A DNA stretch of 64,000 nucleotides, from contig CAMCMZ010000007.1 in assembly GCA_945876185.1 (NCBI GenBank), forward strand, positions 1-64,000, written 5' to 3'. Below the pieces are notes generated by a model, which was not told the origin of the DNA, made no database searches, and saw only the letters and a list, made by a program, of their open reading frames with translations. Below, one piece after another: positions 51,354 through 59,654 of this stretch. A program made the position numbers and the translations under genes. This DNA comes from Candidatus Kuenenia stuttgartensis. GTDB taxonomy: Bacteria; Planctomycetota; UBA11346. How positions within the stretch are numbered: position 1 is the first letter of the stretch; every line of letters begins with the position of its first letter.

Positions 51354-54020
51354 ATGACCGAGCCGAAACCCTACGAACCCGCCGTCATCGAGGCGAAGTG
51401 GCAGCGCCAGTGGGAAGGCGCCGGCGCGCATGAGGTGCGCGATGACCTGCCGCGCGAGCGCTGCTACTACGTGCTGGAAATGTTCCCGTATCCCAGCGGC
51501 AAGCTGCACATGGGACACGTGCGCAACTACACGATCGGTGACGCGGTCGCGCGCTACAAGCGCATGCGCGGCTTCGCGGTGCTGCATCCGATGGGCTGGG
51601 ATTCGTTCGGCCTGCCGGCGGAACAGGCGGCGATCGAACGCGGCATCCATCCGCGCAAGTGGACTTACGAGAACATCGCCTACATGCGCGATCAGCTGAA
51701 GCGCATGGGATTCAGCTACGCGTGGTCGCGCGAATTCGCCTGTTCCGACCCCGGCTATGGCGCGCGCGAGCAGGACATCTTCCTCGATCTGGTCGAGAAG
51801 GGTCTGGTCTACCGCAAGTCGAGCCTGGTGAACTGGTCGACCGGGCTCAACTGCGTGCTCGCCAATGAACAGGTGGTCGACGGCAAGTGCTGGCGCACCG
51901 GCACGGTGGTGGTGCAGAAGGAACTGCCGCAGTGGTACCTGCGCATCACCGCGTATGCGGAAGAACTGCTCGACAGCACCTGGAAGCTCGCCGGCTGGCC
52001 CGACGCGGTGCTGATCCAGCAACGCAACTGGCTGGGCAAAAGCATCGGCGCCGAGATCGACTTCGCCGTCGACGGCCACCCGGACGTGAAGCTGACCGCG
52101 TTCACCACCCGGCCCGACACCCTGTTCGGCGTGACGTTCGTCTCGATCGCGCCCGAGCACAGCGCCCTGGCGCGCATCGTGCCCGCCAGCCACCGCGCGG
52201 CGGTGGACGCCTTCACCGCCGAGGTGCGCGCGGTATCGGCGCAGGAACGCCTGGGCGACGCGGCGGAAAAGAAGGGCTGCTTCTCGGGCGTGTACGTGAT
52301 CAACCCGGCGAACGGGAAAAAAGTCCCGCTCTACCTCGCCAACTTCGTGGTCGCCGACTACGGCACCGGCGTGGTCATGGCGGTGCCGGCGCACGACAGC
52401 CGCGACTTCGCCTTCGCCAAGAAGTATGGCATCGACGTGGTCACCGTGATCCGCGCCAGCGACCCCAAGGACGCAGGCTGGCTGAAATTGCAGGCTGGTG
52501 AAGACGCCTTCACCGAAGCGGGCGTGATGCAGAACAGCGCCCAGTTCGATGGCCAGGCCAGCGACGCGGCCAAGACCGCGATCACCACCTGGCTGGAAGA
52601 GCAGAAGTCCGGCCGCAAGACCGTGACCTGGCGCCTGCGCGACTGGTGCCTGAGCCGGCAGCGGTATTGGGGCAACCCGATCCCGTACCTGTACTGCGAC
52701 AAGCTCGGCGCAACCCCGCTGCGCAAGCAGGACCTGCCGGTGACGTTGCCCGACGACGTGACCTTCGATGGCGCCGGCAATCCGCTTCTGCGCCATCCGA
52801 CCTGGGTGACGACGGACCGTGACGGCAAGGCGCTCAGCGTGCGCGGCCCTGATGGCCCCGAATCAGCCCGGCGCGAGACCGACACCATGGACACCTTCGT
52901 GGAGTCCTCGTGGTACTTCGCGCGCTACACCTGCCACGACAACCGCAAGGCTGACCTGGGCTGCGCCGCGCCGCTCGATCGCCGCCGCGTCGACCATTGG
53001 CTGCCGGTCGATCTCTACATCGGCGGCATTGAGCACGCCGTGCTGCATCTGCTCTACGCGCGCTTCTTCCAGAAGGCGCTCGCGGATCTCGGCTACACCG
53101 GGGTGCGCGAGCCGTTCAAGCGCCTGCTCTGCCAGGGCATGGTCTGCATGGAGACCTACTCGCGCGAGACCGGCCCGGGCAAGAAGCAGTACTTCTATCC
53201 CGATGAAGTCGACGTCCGGGTCGACGCCAAGGGCGCGGTGGTCAGTGCCGCGTTGCTTGCCGACGGCCAGCCGGTGACCGTGGGTCGCATCGAAAAGATG
53301 TCGAAATCCAAGCGCAACACCGTCGATCCACAGCGGTTGGTGGATGCCTATGGCGCCGACACCGCCCGCCTGTTCACCCTGTTCGCGGCGCCGATCGAAC
53401 GCGATCTCGACTGGGACGAGGAAAGCGTCAAGGGCTGCAGCCGCTACCTCAAGCGCCTGTGGACGCTGGTGCAGGAGCACCGCGAGCGTCTGGCCGGCGT
53501 CACCGCGTTCGCCGGCCACGCCAAGGATCTCAGCGGCCACGACCAGGCGGTGGTGCGCAAGGTGCACCAGACGATCAAGCGCGCCACCGACGCGATGGAG
53601 CGCGACTTCGGCTTCAACACCACCATCGCCGCGTGCATGGAACTCACCAACGAATTGAAGCCCGACGCGCTCAAGCCCGAGATCTTCAAGCTCGGCCTGA
53701 CCACCCTGGTGCGCCTGCTCGCGCCGATGGTGCCGCACATCACGAGCGAACTCTGGGCGGAACTCGGCGGCGGCGATGATCTGACCGGGGCTGGCTGGCC
53801 GGTCTTCGATGCCGGCCAGATCGATGCCGACGAGGTCGATTACCCGGTGCAGATCAACGGTAAACTGAAAGGTCGCATCAGCCTGCCGCGCACGCTGGTC
53901 GGCAAGGACCTCGATGCTGCCGTCCTCGCCCATCCTGAGGTGATCGCGCTGATCGACGGCCGGCCGGTGCGCAAACTCATCGTCATCCACGGCAAGATCA
54001 TCAACCTCGTCCTGGGCTGA
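51354..54020 (+). CDS. leuS: Leucyl-tRNA synthetase
   Basis: A class I synthetase charging tRNA-Leu. The 888 residues contain the HIGH motif in FPYPSGKLHMGHVRNY (HMGH at 52-55). The editing domain CP1 holds the TTRPDTLFGVTFV segment (about 252-264) and AVPAHDSRD. The catalytic core has DLYIGGIEHAVLHLLYARFF, and the KMSKS loop is at 648-652 (EKMSKSKRN). The C-terminal domain ends NGKLKGRISL and IVIHGKIINLVLG. Length and order are standard. Confidence 0.98.
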   Translation: MTEPKPYEPAVIEAKWQRQWEGAGAHEVRDDLPRERCYYVLEMFPYPSGKLHMGHVRNYTIGDAVARYKRMRGFAVLHPMGWDSFGLPAEQAAIERGIHPRKWTYENIAYMRDQLKRMGFSYAWSREFACSDPGYGAREQDIFLDLVEKGLVYRKSSLVNWSTGLNCVLANEQVVDGKCWRTGTVVVQKELPQWYLRITAYAEELLDSTWKLAGWPDAVLIQQRNWLGKSIGAEIDFAVDGHPDVKLTAFTTRPDTLFGVTFVSIAPEHSALARIVPASHRAAVDAFTAEVRAVSAQERLGDAAEKKGCFSGVYVINPANGKKVPLYLANFVVADYGTGVVMAVPAHDSRDFAFAKKYGIDVVTVIRASDPKDAGWLKLQAGEDAFTEAGVMQNSAQFDGQASDAAKTAITTWLEEQKSGRKTVTWRLRDWCLSRQRYWGNPIPYLYCDKLGATPLRKQDLPVTLPDDVTFDGAGNPLLRHPTWVTTDRDGKALSVRGPDGPESARRETDTMDTFVESSWYFARYTCHDNRKADLGCAAPLDRRRVDHWLPVDLYIGGIEHAVLHLLYARFFQKALADLGYTGVREPFKRLLCQGMVCMETYSRETGPGKKQYFYPDEVDVRVDAKGAVVSAALLADGQPVTVGRIEKMSKSKRNTVDPQRLVDAYGADTARLFTLFAAPIERDLDWDEESVKGCSRYLKRLWTLVQEHRERLAGVTAFAGHAKDLSGHDQAVVRKVHQTIKRATDAMERDFGFNTTIAACMELTNELKPDALKPEIFKLGLTTLVRLLAPMVPHITSELWAELGGGDDLTGAGWPVFDAGQIDADEVDYPVQINGKLKGRISLPRTLVGKDLDAAVLAHPEVIALIDGRPVRKLIVIHGKIINLVLG

Positions 54021-54053
54021 AATCCCAGGTGAAAGTCGGGAGAGAGGAACACC

Positions 54054-54335
54054 ATGGCCGACCAACCCGCCATCGTCTTCAACGGCACCGCGATCCCGGC
54101 GACGCCGCGCACGCCGGGCAGCGATCTGCTCGGCCTGATCCTCGATGCCAAGGTGAACGTACGGTTCCTGTGCATGGGCGGCACCTGCGGCCAGTGCCGG
54201 GTGGAACTGGTCTCGGGTGGCGAGCACCTGGAACCCAAGTCCGACGGCGAGGCGTGGGGTTGTCCTGATGATGACGCCCGCCTGGCCTGCCAGGCGGTCC
54301 ATCGCGGCACGGGCACCGTGGTGATCAAGCAGTAG
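54054..54335 (+). CDS. 2Fe-2S ferredoxin
   Basis: A 93-residue plant/bacterial-type ferredoxin for electron transfer. The cluster ligands are Cys40, Cys45, Cys48 (FLCMGGTCGQCRVEL) and Cys79 (RLACQAV), and an extra Cys at 70 is probably not a ligand. There is a good ribosome site (GAGAGGAAC). It lies 33 nt behind leuS and may share its transcript, with family C repeats after it. The redox partner is unknown. Confidence 0.92.
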   Translation: MADQPAIVFNGTAIPATPRTPGSDLLGLILDAKVNVRFLCMGGTCGQCRVELVSGGEHLEPKSDGEAWGCPDDDARLACQAVHRGTGTVVIKQ

Positions 54336-54360
54336 GATCGTGACTTTTCCTCTCGCCCGG

Positions 54361-54678
54361 TCCGGGAATCCCCCTGGGACCGCCACGCTCCAGCGTGGCC
54401 GGCGATTCGAGGTGTTCGTTGGCAGCAGCGACCTTCGTCGGCCAAGCACCACGCCCGACCCGAGCCAGGCTGGTGCCTGGCGGTCCCAGGGTCGGATGAT
54501 CCAGCGCTCACTGCCAGCAACGCCACCACCGTCCGGGAATCCCCCTGGGACCGCCACGCCCCAGCGTGGCCGGCGATTCGGGGTGTTCATCAGCACCGGC
54601 GATTTTCGTCGGCCCGGCATCAGGCCCAGCGCCACAACTGACCCGTGCCAGGCTGGAGCCTGGCGGTCCCAGGGTCGG
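54361..54678. repeat. Family C palindromic repeat, two tandem units of 171 bp
   Basis: The 384-nt gap after the ferredoxin is filled by two units starting TCCGGGAATCCCCCTGGGAC at 54361 and 54532. Each holds GGGACCGCCACGCTCCAGCG (CCCC in the second), TGGCCGGCGATTCG, and ends CTGGCGGTCCCAGGGTCGG. It is the same element as at 27603-27745. No gene was found. Confidence 0.87.
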
Positions 54679-54719
54679 TCTCCTGTATCTCTTTCATTTC
54701 AATGCTGAGGATCGATCCC

Positions 54720-56735
54720 ATGACTGACCTACCCTTCGTGACCGAGATCATCGCTGAACCAGAACAACGCGGCTCGTTGACCATCAGTGCCGAACGCCTG
54801 CCCGACTCGGATCGGCAGCGCTGGCGTTTGACGCTCATCGCCGGCGCGGCGGGCTTCCATGGCCGGCTGCGGATCGTGCTGCCGCTCACCACGGCGACCG
54901 TGCCGTGGTTCCTTATCCCCGGCTATTTCTACGGCCAGGGTCGGACGGATCCGAGGTTGAGCACGCCGACGCTCGGCCAATTGGGTGCCGACCGCTGGAC
55001 CGCGCCAGCGTGGGACATCGCCCTGGAGCGCGCGGCTTACCCGGTGGTGCTCGCTGCCCACGGCGGTCGCTGGCGCGGCCTGGATGCCGAGCCGCACTAC
55101 CGCCTGAGCGATGCGCCCGACCGACCCGCGACCTGGGGCAATGACGAGCCGCAAATCGGCCTGGGTCTCGGCTGGGAAAACGGCCGGGGCCGCGTCGCTA
55201 TCAACCTGCCGGCGTTCGAGGGTCCGCTGCGCCAGGTGCGCCACCGCCATGATGAAGCCTTGGCGCGTCGGCTGACCCTGCCGGCCGGAGCGCGGATCGA
55301 ACTCGACGTCGGCGTCTGGGATTTCGCAGGCGACGGGCACGGCTACCAGAGGGTGCTCGAACGGCTGTACCGCGAACTCAAGCCGCAGCATCCCAGCGCG
55401 GTCGAGGAGCCGCACGACGAACTCGCCGCCTGCGCCGCACACGGCTTGAAGGCCTGGCACTGGACGCCTGCCACCGGCGATCGGCCGGGCTATTTCGTCT
55501 ACACCGCCGCGCTCGACCGCAGCGTCGAATTCAACGCCAACGTCAACCGCAAGACCTCGCTCGGCTGGCACTTCGATGCCACCGGTTTCGTCGGCGGCTT
55601 TCCGGTCGCGTTCGGGCTCGCGTGGCAAGGTCTGCGCCAGAACGATGCGGAATCGCTGGCGATCGTCGACCAGTACGTCGACCGTCTCTGCCGCGAGGCG
55701 CACGCGCCCAACGGCCTGTTCCGCACCAGCTACCATCCTGGCCGCTCGCGCACGCCGAACGGCGAGTTCGCCAACGGGCCGGACGCGCCCGGTTATGGAT
55801 CCTGCTGGCAGGGCGATGCGGCGGTGGCGCATGCGCGCACCACGGCGGATGCGTCGTTCCACCTCGCCCGGCTGATCGACCTGCTGGGCGCGGCACATCC
55901 GCGCCGGGCGGCCTGGCGCGCTGCGCTGCGGCGCACGCTCGACGCGGCCCTGCGCCTGCAGCAGCCGGATGGCCGGCATCCGCAGCTCTACGACGTGGTC
56001 GCGAATGTCCCGCGTCAGCTCGATGGCTGTGGCGGTCTGACCTGGATCCCGGCCATGGACGCGGCTCATGATTGCTTCGCCGACGAACCCGCCTTCCAGG
56101 AACGCCTGCGGAAATCCATGCTTGCCGCCGGAGCGTCCTACGCCCGTGACGTGGAGGCCGAACGCATCTACGGCGCCCCGGAAGACGTCAGCCTGTCGCC
56201 CACCAGTGAAGACGGCTACGCGGCGGTGCTGGCCTACGGCAGCCTGCACCGGCGTTTCGGCGGCGACGACTCACGCTGGCTGCCGCTGCTCGTCCGCGCC
56301 GCCGACTGGATGCTGACCTGGCGCAAGGCCTACAACGTGCGCTTCGATCCGCGCAACGTCCTGGGCGCGGGCGGCCTGCGCACGGTGGGCGGCGACTTTG
56401 CATCCTCCAACAACAACCACCTGCATGTCTACGGCATGAACTGCCTCGGCGAACTGCATCGACTGACCGCGATCACCGGAATTCCGTACTACGCTGAACG
56501 TGCCGACGACCATTTCCGCTTCACCTGCCAACTGCTGTGCAAGGTCGACGGCCAGTGGAACGGCCAGCGCGGCATGTTGACGGAACAGTTCTACACCACC
56601 GACTGGTCGATCTGGGACGGCTGGGATCCGACCCCGGCCCACGTCCAGAAAGGCACCCTAATGGGCTTCAGCCATTCGTGGTGCATCAACATGGTGCTGT
56701 TGGGATTGGCTGAGTTGGAGCACCGTCCGGGGTGA
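54720..56735 (+). CDS. Large six-hairpin glycosidase-like protein, substrate unknown
   Basis: A 671-residue soluble protein. An N-terminal beta-sandwich part (about 1-230; ISAERLPDSDRQRWRLTLIA, LPAGARIELDVGVWDF) is followed by an (alpha/alpha) toroid-like domain. Recurrent segments there are HARTTADASFHLARLIDLLG, LQQPDGRHPQLYDVV, SPTSEDGYAAVLAYGSLHRR and SSNNNHLHVYGMN. This architecture is shared by many glycoside hydrolases (families such as 127 and 142 and related DUFs), but I cannot name a family or the catalytic residues with confidence. The start at 54720 has GAGGA at good spacing, and the longer frame lies in the repeat. It may work with the alpha-mannosidase on complex glycans, which is speculative. 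Confidence 0.7.
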   Translation: MTDLPFVTEIIAEPEQRGSLTISAERLPDSDRQRWRLTLIAGAAGFHGRLRIVLPLTTATVPWFLIPGYFYGQGRTDPRLSTPTLGQLGADRWTAPAWDIALERAAYPVVLAAHGGRWRGLDAEPHYRLSDAPDRPATWGNDEPQIGLGLGWENGRGRVAINLPAFEGPLRQVRHRHDEALARRLTLPAGARIELDVGVWDFAGDGHGYQRVLERLYRELKPQHPSAVEEPHDELAACAAHGLKAWHWTPATGDRPGYFVYTAALDRSVEFNANVNRKTSLGWHFDATGFVGGFPVAFGLAWQGLRQNDAESLAIVDQYVDRLCREAHAPNGLFRTSYHPGRSRTPNGEFANGPDAPGYGSCWQGDAAVAHARTTADASFHLARLIDLLGAAHPRRAAWRAALRRTLDAALRLQQPDGRHPQLYDVVANVPRQLDGCGGLTWIPAMDAAHDCFADEPAFQERLRKSMLAAGASYARDVEAERIYGAPEDVSLSPTSEDGYAAVLAYGSLHRRFGGDDSRWLPLLVRAADWMLTWRKAYNVRFDPRNVLGAGGLRTVGGDFASSNNNHLHVYGMNCLGELHRLTAITGIPYYAERADDHFRFTCQLLCKVDGQWNGQRGMLTEQFYTTDWSIWDGWDPTPAHVQKGTLMGFSHSWCINMVLLGLAELEHRPG

Positions 56736-56784
56736 CGCCGCCTGGTCGGGCCGCGTTGATGAGCCCCGAGAGCAAAGGGAAAAC

Positions 56785-58959
56785 CTAGGCTCTATTCGCA
56801 AATCGAAGATGTCGTAGCCGTAGAGCGTTACCGATGACCGATACGGAACTCAGACTCATTGCCGCGCCGGCAAGCATGGGACTGAGGAGCAAGCCAAAGA
56901 ACGGGTACAGCAGTCCGGCTGCCACGGGTATGCCCACCACGTTGTACAGAAATGCGAAAACCAGGTTCTGCCGGATGTTGCTCATGGTGGCCCGGCTCAG
57001 GCGGATGGCCTTGGCCACACCGCGCAGATCACCGCGCATGAGGGTGATGCCGGCGCTCTGCATGGCCACATCCGTGCCTGTTCCCATGGCAATGCCCACA
57101 TCGGCTTCGCTGAGAGCCGGTGCATCGTTGATGCCATCCCCGGCCATGGCGACGCGCTGGCCATCCGCACGCAGCTTCTTGACATAGGCGACTTTCCCGG
57201 CCGGTTCGATCTCGGCTTCCACCGCATCAAGGCCGAGTTGCTTGGCCACCGCCTCGGCAGTACGGCGGTTATCACCTGTGACCATGATGAGGCGTATGCC
57301 GAGTGCATGAAGATCGCGGATGGCTTCCGGTGTGGTGGACTTGATGGGGTCCGCCACGGCAAGGATGCCCGCGGGCTTTCCATCGATGGCGACGAACATG
57401 GCGGTCTTCCCGGCTTCCTGCAACGTGCCGGCGGTGGCCTCCAGGGCCTCCAAGCCCGATATGTGCTCGCGCTTCAGGAAGTCGGCTTTGCCGATGATCA
57501 CCGCTCGTCCAGCAATGGAGCCCAGGACACCACCTCCGGTGACGGAACGGAAGTCCTTCACGGCCACGGTACTGAGACCCTGCTCCTGGGCGCCCAGGAC
57601 AATCGCTGCGGCGAGCGGGTGCTCACTATTCTGCTCAATCGAGGCTGCAAATTGCAGGAACTCTTTCGCGTCGAAGCCATTGCTGGTCAAGATATCCAGT
57701 AGTTTGGGTTTGCCCTCGGTGAGCGTGCCCGTCTTGTCGATGACGAGTACGGTGACCTTTTCCAGTCGTTCGAGTGCCTCGGCGTTTTTGACCAGCACAC
57801 CTTCCTGGGCACCACGTCCAACACCGACCATGATGGACATGGGCGTGGCAAGACCGAGAGCGCATGGACAGGCAATGATGAGGACCGCGACGGCATTGAC
57901 GATGGCATGCGCAAGCCTGGGTTCGGGCCCTAACCAGAGCCAAAGGCCGAAGGTAAGAACCGCAGCAGCCAGCACGGCTGGCACGAAGATGCCAGCAACC
58001 CGGTCCGCGAGACCTTGAATAGGTGCCCGGCTGCGCTGGGCCTCGGCCACCATGTGCACGATCTGCGCCAGGACCGTGTCGCTGCCAATGCGCTCGGCGC
58101 GCATGACGAAGCTGCCAGGGCCATTGACCGTCCCGCCAGTCACCTTGTCCCCGACGCCTTTTTCCACGGGCAGTGGTTCGCCGGTGAGCATCGACTCCTC
58201 AACGCTGGAGTGGCCCTCGACCACCACTCCGTCAACAGGCACCTGGTCGCCTGGAACGACGCGCAACCAGTCGCCTTTTTTAACCTGTTCAAGCGGAACA
58301 ACCTGATCGCCGCCAGGTGCTACCTGGCGCGCCGTAGGCGGTGCAAGATTGAGCAGCGCCTTGATGGCGCTGCCGGTGCGGCTGCGGGCCTGGAGTTCCA
58401 GCACCTGGCCGAGAAGCACCAGGACGACGATGACCGACGCGGCCTCGAAGTAGATGCCGATCTTGCCCGCATGACGCAGGCCATGCGGAAATGCGTCGGG
58501 AGCGATCATGGCCACGGCGCTGAAGAGGAAGGCTGCGCCGACACCCAGGGTGATGAGCGTGAACATGTTCAGGTTCCAGGTCACCACCGATCGCCAACCG
58601 CGATACAGGAGCGGCCAGCCAGCCCAGCACACTACGGGGATCGTCAGCGCGAACTGCAACCAGCGGGCCAGATGGCCATCTACCCACGGCTGCCGAGCCA
58701 GGGCCGGAATCATAGGTGCCATCGCCAGGAGAAACACAGGAATGGTCAGCACGGCGCCGATCCACATCCGCCGCGTCATGTCGTCAGATTCAGCGTGCTC
58801 GATCTGGTCAGCGGGTGCCGCCGGCGTTTTCAGTTCCAAGGTCATGCCGCACTTTGGGCAATTCCCAGGATGGTCCTGCTGGATCTCGGGATGCATAGGG
58901 CAGGTGTAGACCACCGTATGTGGGCTTCCTGATTCCTGCTGCGCTATGACCGGGGTCAC
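56785..58959 (-). CDS. Copper/silver-type P1B ATPase (CopA-like) with N-terminal Cys/His metal-binding motif
   Basis: An ATP-driven exporter of Cu+ or Ag+ across the inner membrane, with 724 residues. The N-terminal heavy-metal-binding motif [20 protein letters not shown] lies at about 19-38 in place of HMA domains. Eight membrane helices include the ion-site CPC ([13 protein letters not shown], near 362). The phosphorylated Asp is in [11 protein letters not shown] near 406, with the HP motif SEHPLAAA and [10 protein letters not shown]. The GTG start at 58959 (VTPVIAQQ) overlaps the TGA of the 37-residue membrane peptide (GTGA). A longer frame from 59052 would read through that peptide gene and was rejected. 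Confidence 0.93.
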   Translation of the reverse strand: MTPVIAQQESGSPHTVVYTCPMHPEIQQDHPGNCPKCGMTLELKTPAAPADQIEHAESDDMTRRMWIGAVLTIPVFLLAMAPMIPALARQPWVDGHLARWLQFALTIPVVCWAGWPLLYRGWRSVVTWNLNMFTLITLGVGAAFLFSAVAMIAPDAFPHGLRHAGKIGIYFEAASVIVVLVLLGQVLELQARSRTGSAIKALLNLAPPTARQVAPGGDQVVPLEQVKKGDWLRVVPGDQVPVDGVVVEGHSSVEESMLTGEPLPVEKGVGDKVTGGTVNGPGSFVMRAERIGSDTVLAQIVHMVAEAQRSRAPIQGLADRVAGIFVPAVLAAAVLTFGLWLWLGPEPRLAHAIVNAVAVLIIACPCALGLATPMSIMVGVGRGAQEGVLVKNAEALERLEKVTVLVIDKTGTLTEGKPKLLDILTSNGFDAKEFLQFAASIEQNSEHPLAAAIVLGAQEQGLSTVAVKDFRSVTGGGVLGSIAGRAVIIGKADFLKREHISGLEALEATAGTLQEAGKTAMFVAIDGKPAGILAVADPIKSTTPEAIRDLHALGIRLIMVTGDNRRTAEAVAKQLGLDAVEAEIEPAGKVAYVKKLRADGQRVAMAGDGINDAPALSEADVGIAMGTGTDVAMQSAGITLMRGDLRGVAKAIRLSRATMSNIRQNLVFAFLYNVVGIPVAAGLLYPFFGLLLSPMLAGAAMSLSSVSVIGNALRLRHLRFANRA

Positions 58960-59069
58960 TTCTTTGACATCCTGACAATGACAATAACCAGAAGAACAAC
59001 GACAGCGATGCTGATCGCGGTCCATATCCACATGCCACCACCCGACATCCAACCATCTGCGTGGTTCAT
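58956..59069 (-). CDS. 37-residue membrane peptide translationally coupled to the Cu/Ag ATPase
   Basis: The reading frame [20 protein letters not shown] followed by [17 protein letters not shown] encodes a Met/Gly/Trp-rich N-terminus, one membrane helix and a basic end. It has the look of small SHOCT-like or copper-associated membrane peptides that occur beside metal ATPases. Its TGA overlaps the GTG start of the ATPase. Too short for most gene callers, it is supported by the hydrophobic pattern, the positive-inside tail and the exact GTGA joint. Confidence 0.7.
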   Translation of the reverse strand: MNHADGWMSGGGMWIWTAISIAVVVLLVIVIVRMSKK

Positions 59070-59093
59070 TTTTCGTGTCTCATTTATTGGTTA

Positions 59094-59145
59094 GCGCTGA
59101 AGGTTGCGCTGAAGGTTGCGCTGAAGGTTGCGCTGAAGGTTGCGT
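59094..59145. repeat. 12-bp tandem repeat upstream of the copper genes
   Basis: Four copies of GCGCTGAAGGTT followed by GCGTCAG lie between the YHS protein gene and the membrane peptide gene. They stand about 25-75 nt upstream of the peptide start on the minus strand, where they could vary promoter or leader spacing. Confidence 0.85.
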
Positions 59146-59226
59146 CAGTATCGAATTGGTAACAAAGAGGTCCTCGCTGGCAAACGTTCGCTCTCGCGGG
59201 GCTTGCTGGGATAGGGCCATGGACGA

Positions 59227-59412
59227 TTAGCCACAGCAACCGCCACCGGACGTTTTGGGCTTCGTTCCCGGCGGAAGATAAGTGAACTTATCGCGGCATG
59301 TATCGCCACAAAAGTAGTAGGTTTTCCCATCGCGTTCAGCATGAATGGCCGTTGTTGGGTCTACGACCATGCCGCAGACTGGGTCTTTAATCGTCGAGGT
59401 TGTGGGGTTCAT
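59227..59412 (-). CDS. YHS-domain small metal-binding protein
   Basis: A 61-residue protein with the YHS motif IKDPVCGMVVDPTTAIHAER (about 8-27) and YYFCGDTCRDKFTYLPPG, Cys residues typical of copper/heavy-metal-binding YHS domains. A Cys-rich end GGGCCG is added. It is probably a small metal chaperone or buffer for the neighbouring ATPases. The ATG at 59412 has AGGA about 9 nt upstream, and an in-frame start at 59448 is less likely. Confidence 0.88.
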   Translation of the reverse strand: MNPTTSTIKDPVCGMVVDPTTAIHAERDGKTYYFCGDTCRDKFTYLPPGTKPKTSGGGCCG

Positions 59413-59563
59413 GGCGTCATTTCCTGGTTGGGCGAGGGCTAAGGTCACATGGCAACCAGGCCCTGGAGGGGCGGGCCATCGGCATGTGGACCATATCCTG
59501 GGTTGGCGGTGGCAATTTCGCCATGGGGTGAAACCCGTAATCGAGTTGCGTCAGTTTGGGAAT

Positions 59564-59600
59564 GGTGGTCAGTTCCTCAGGCGGTGGTCAGTCACTCAGG
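59564..59600. promoter_or_regulatory. 18-bp direct repeat in the leader of the YHS gene
   Basis: GGTGGTCAGTTCCTCAGG and GGTGGTCAGTCACTCAGG stand 19 nt apart within the 242-nt gap between the P2-type ATPase stop and the YHS gene. A direct repeat at this place may be a regulator-binding site, but this is not established. Confidence 0.4.
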
Positions 59601-59654
59601 CCAACCAGACGACCTCCTGGATGGCCTGCCGTTTTTACAACCGAAAGCTGGGAT

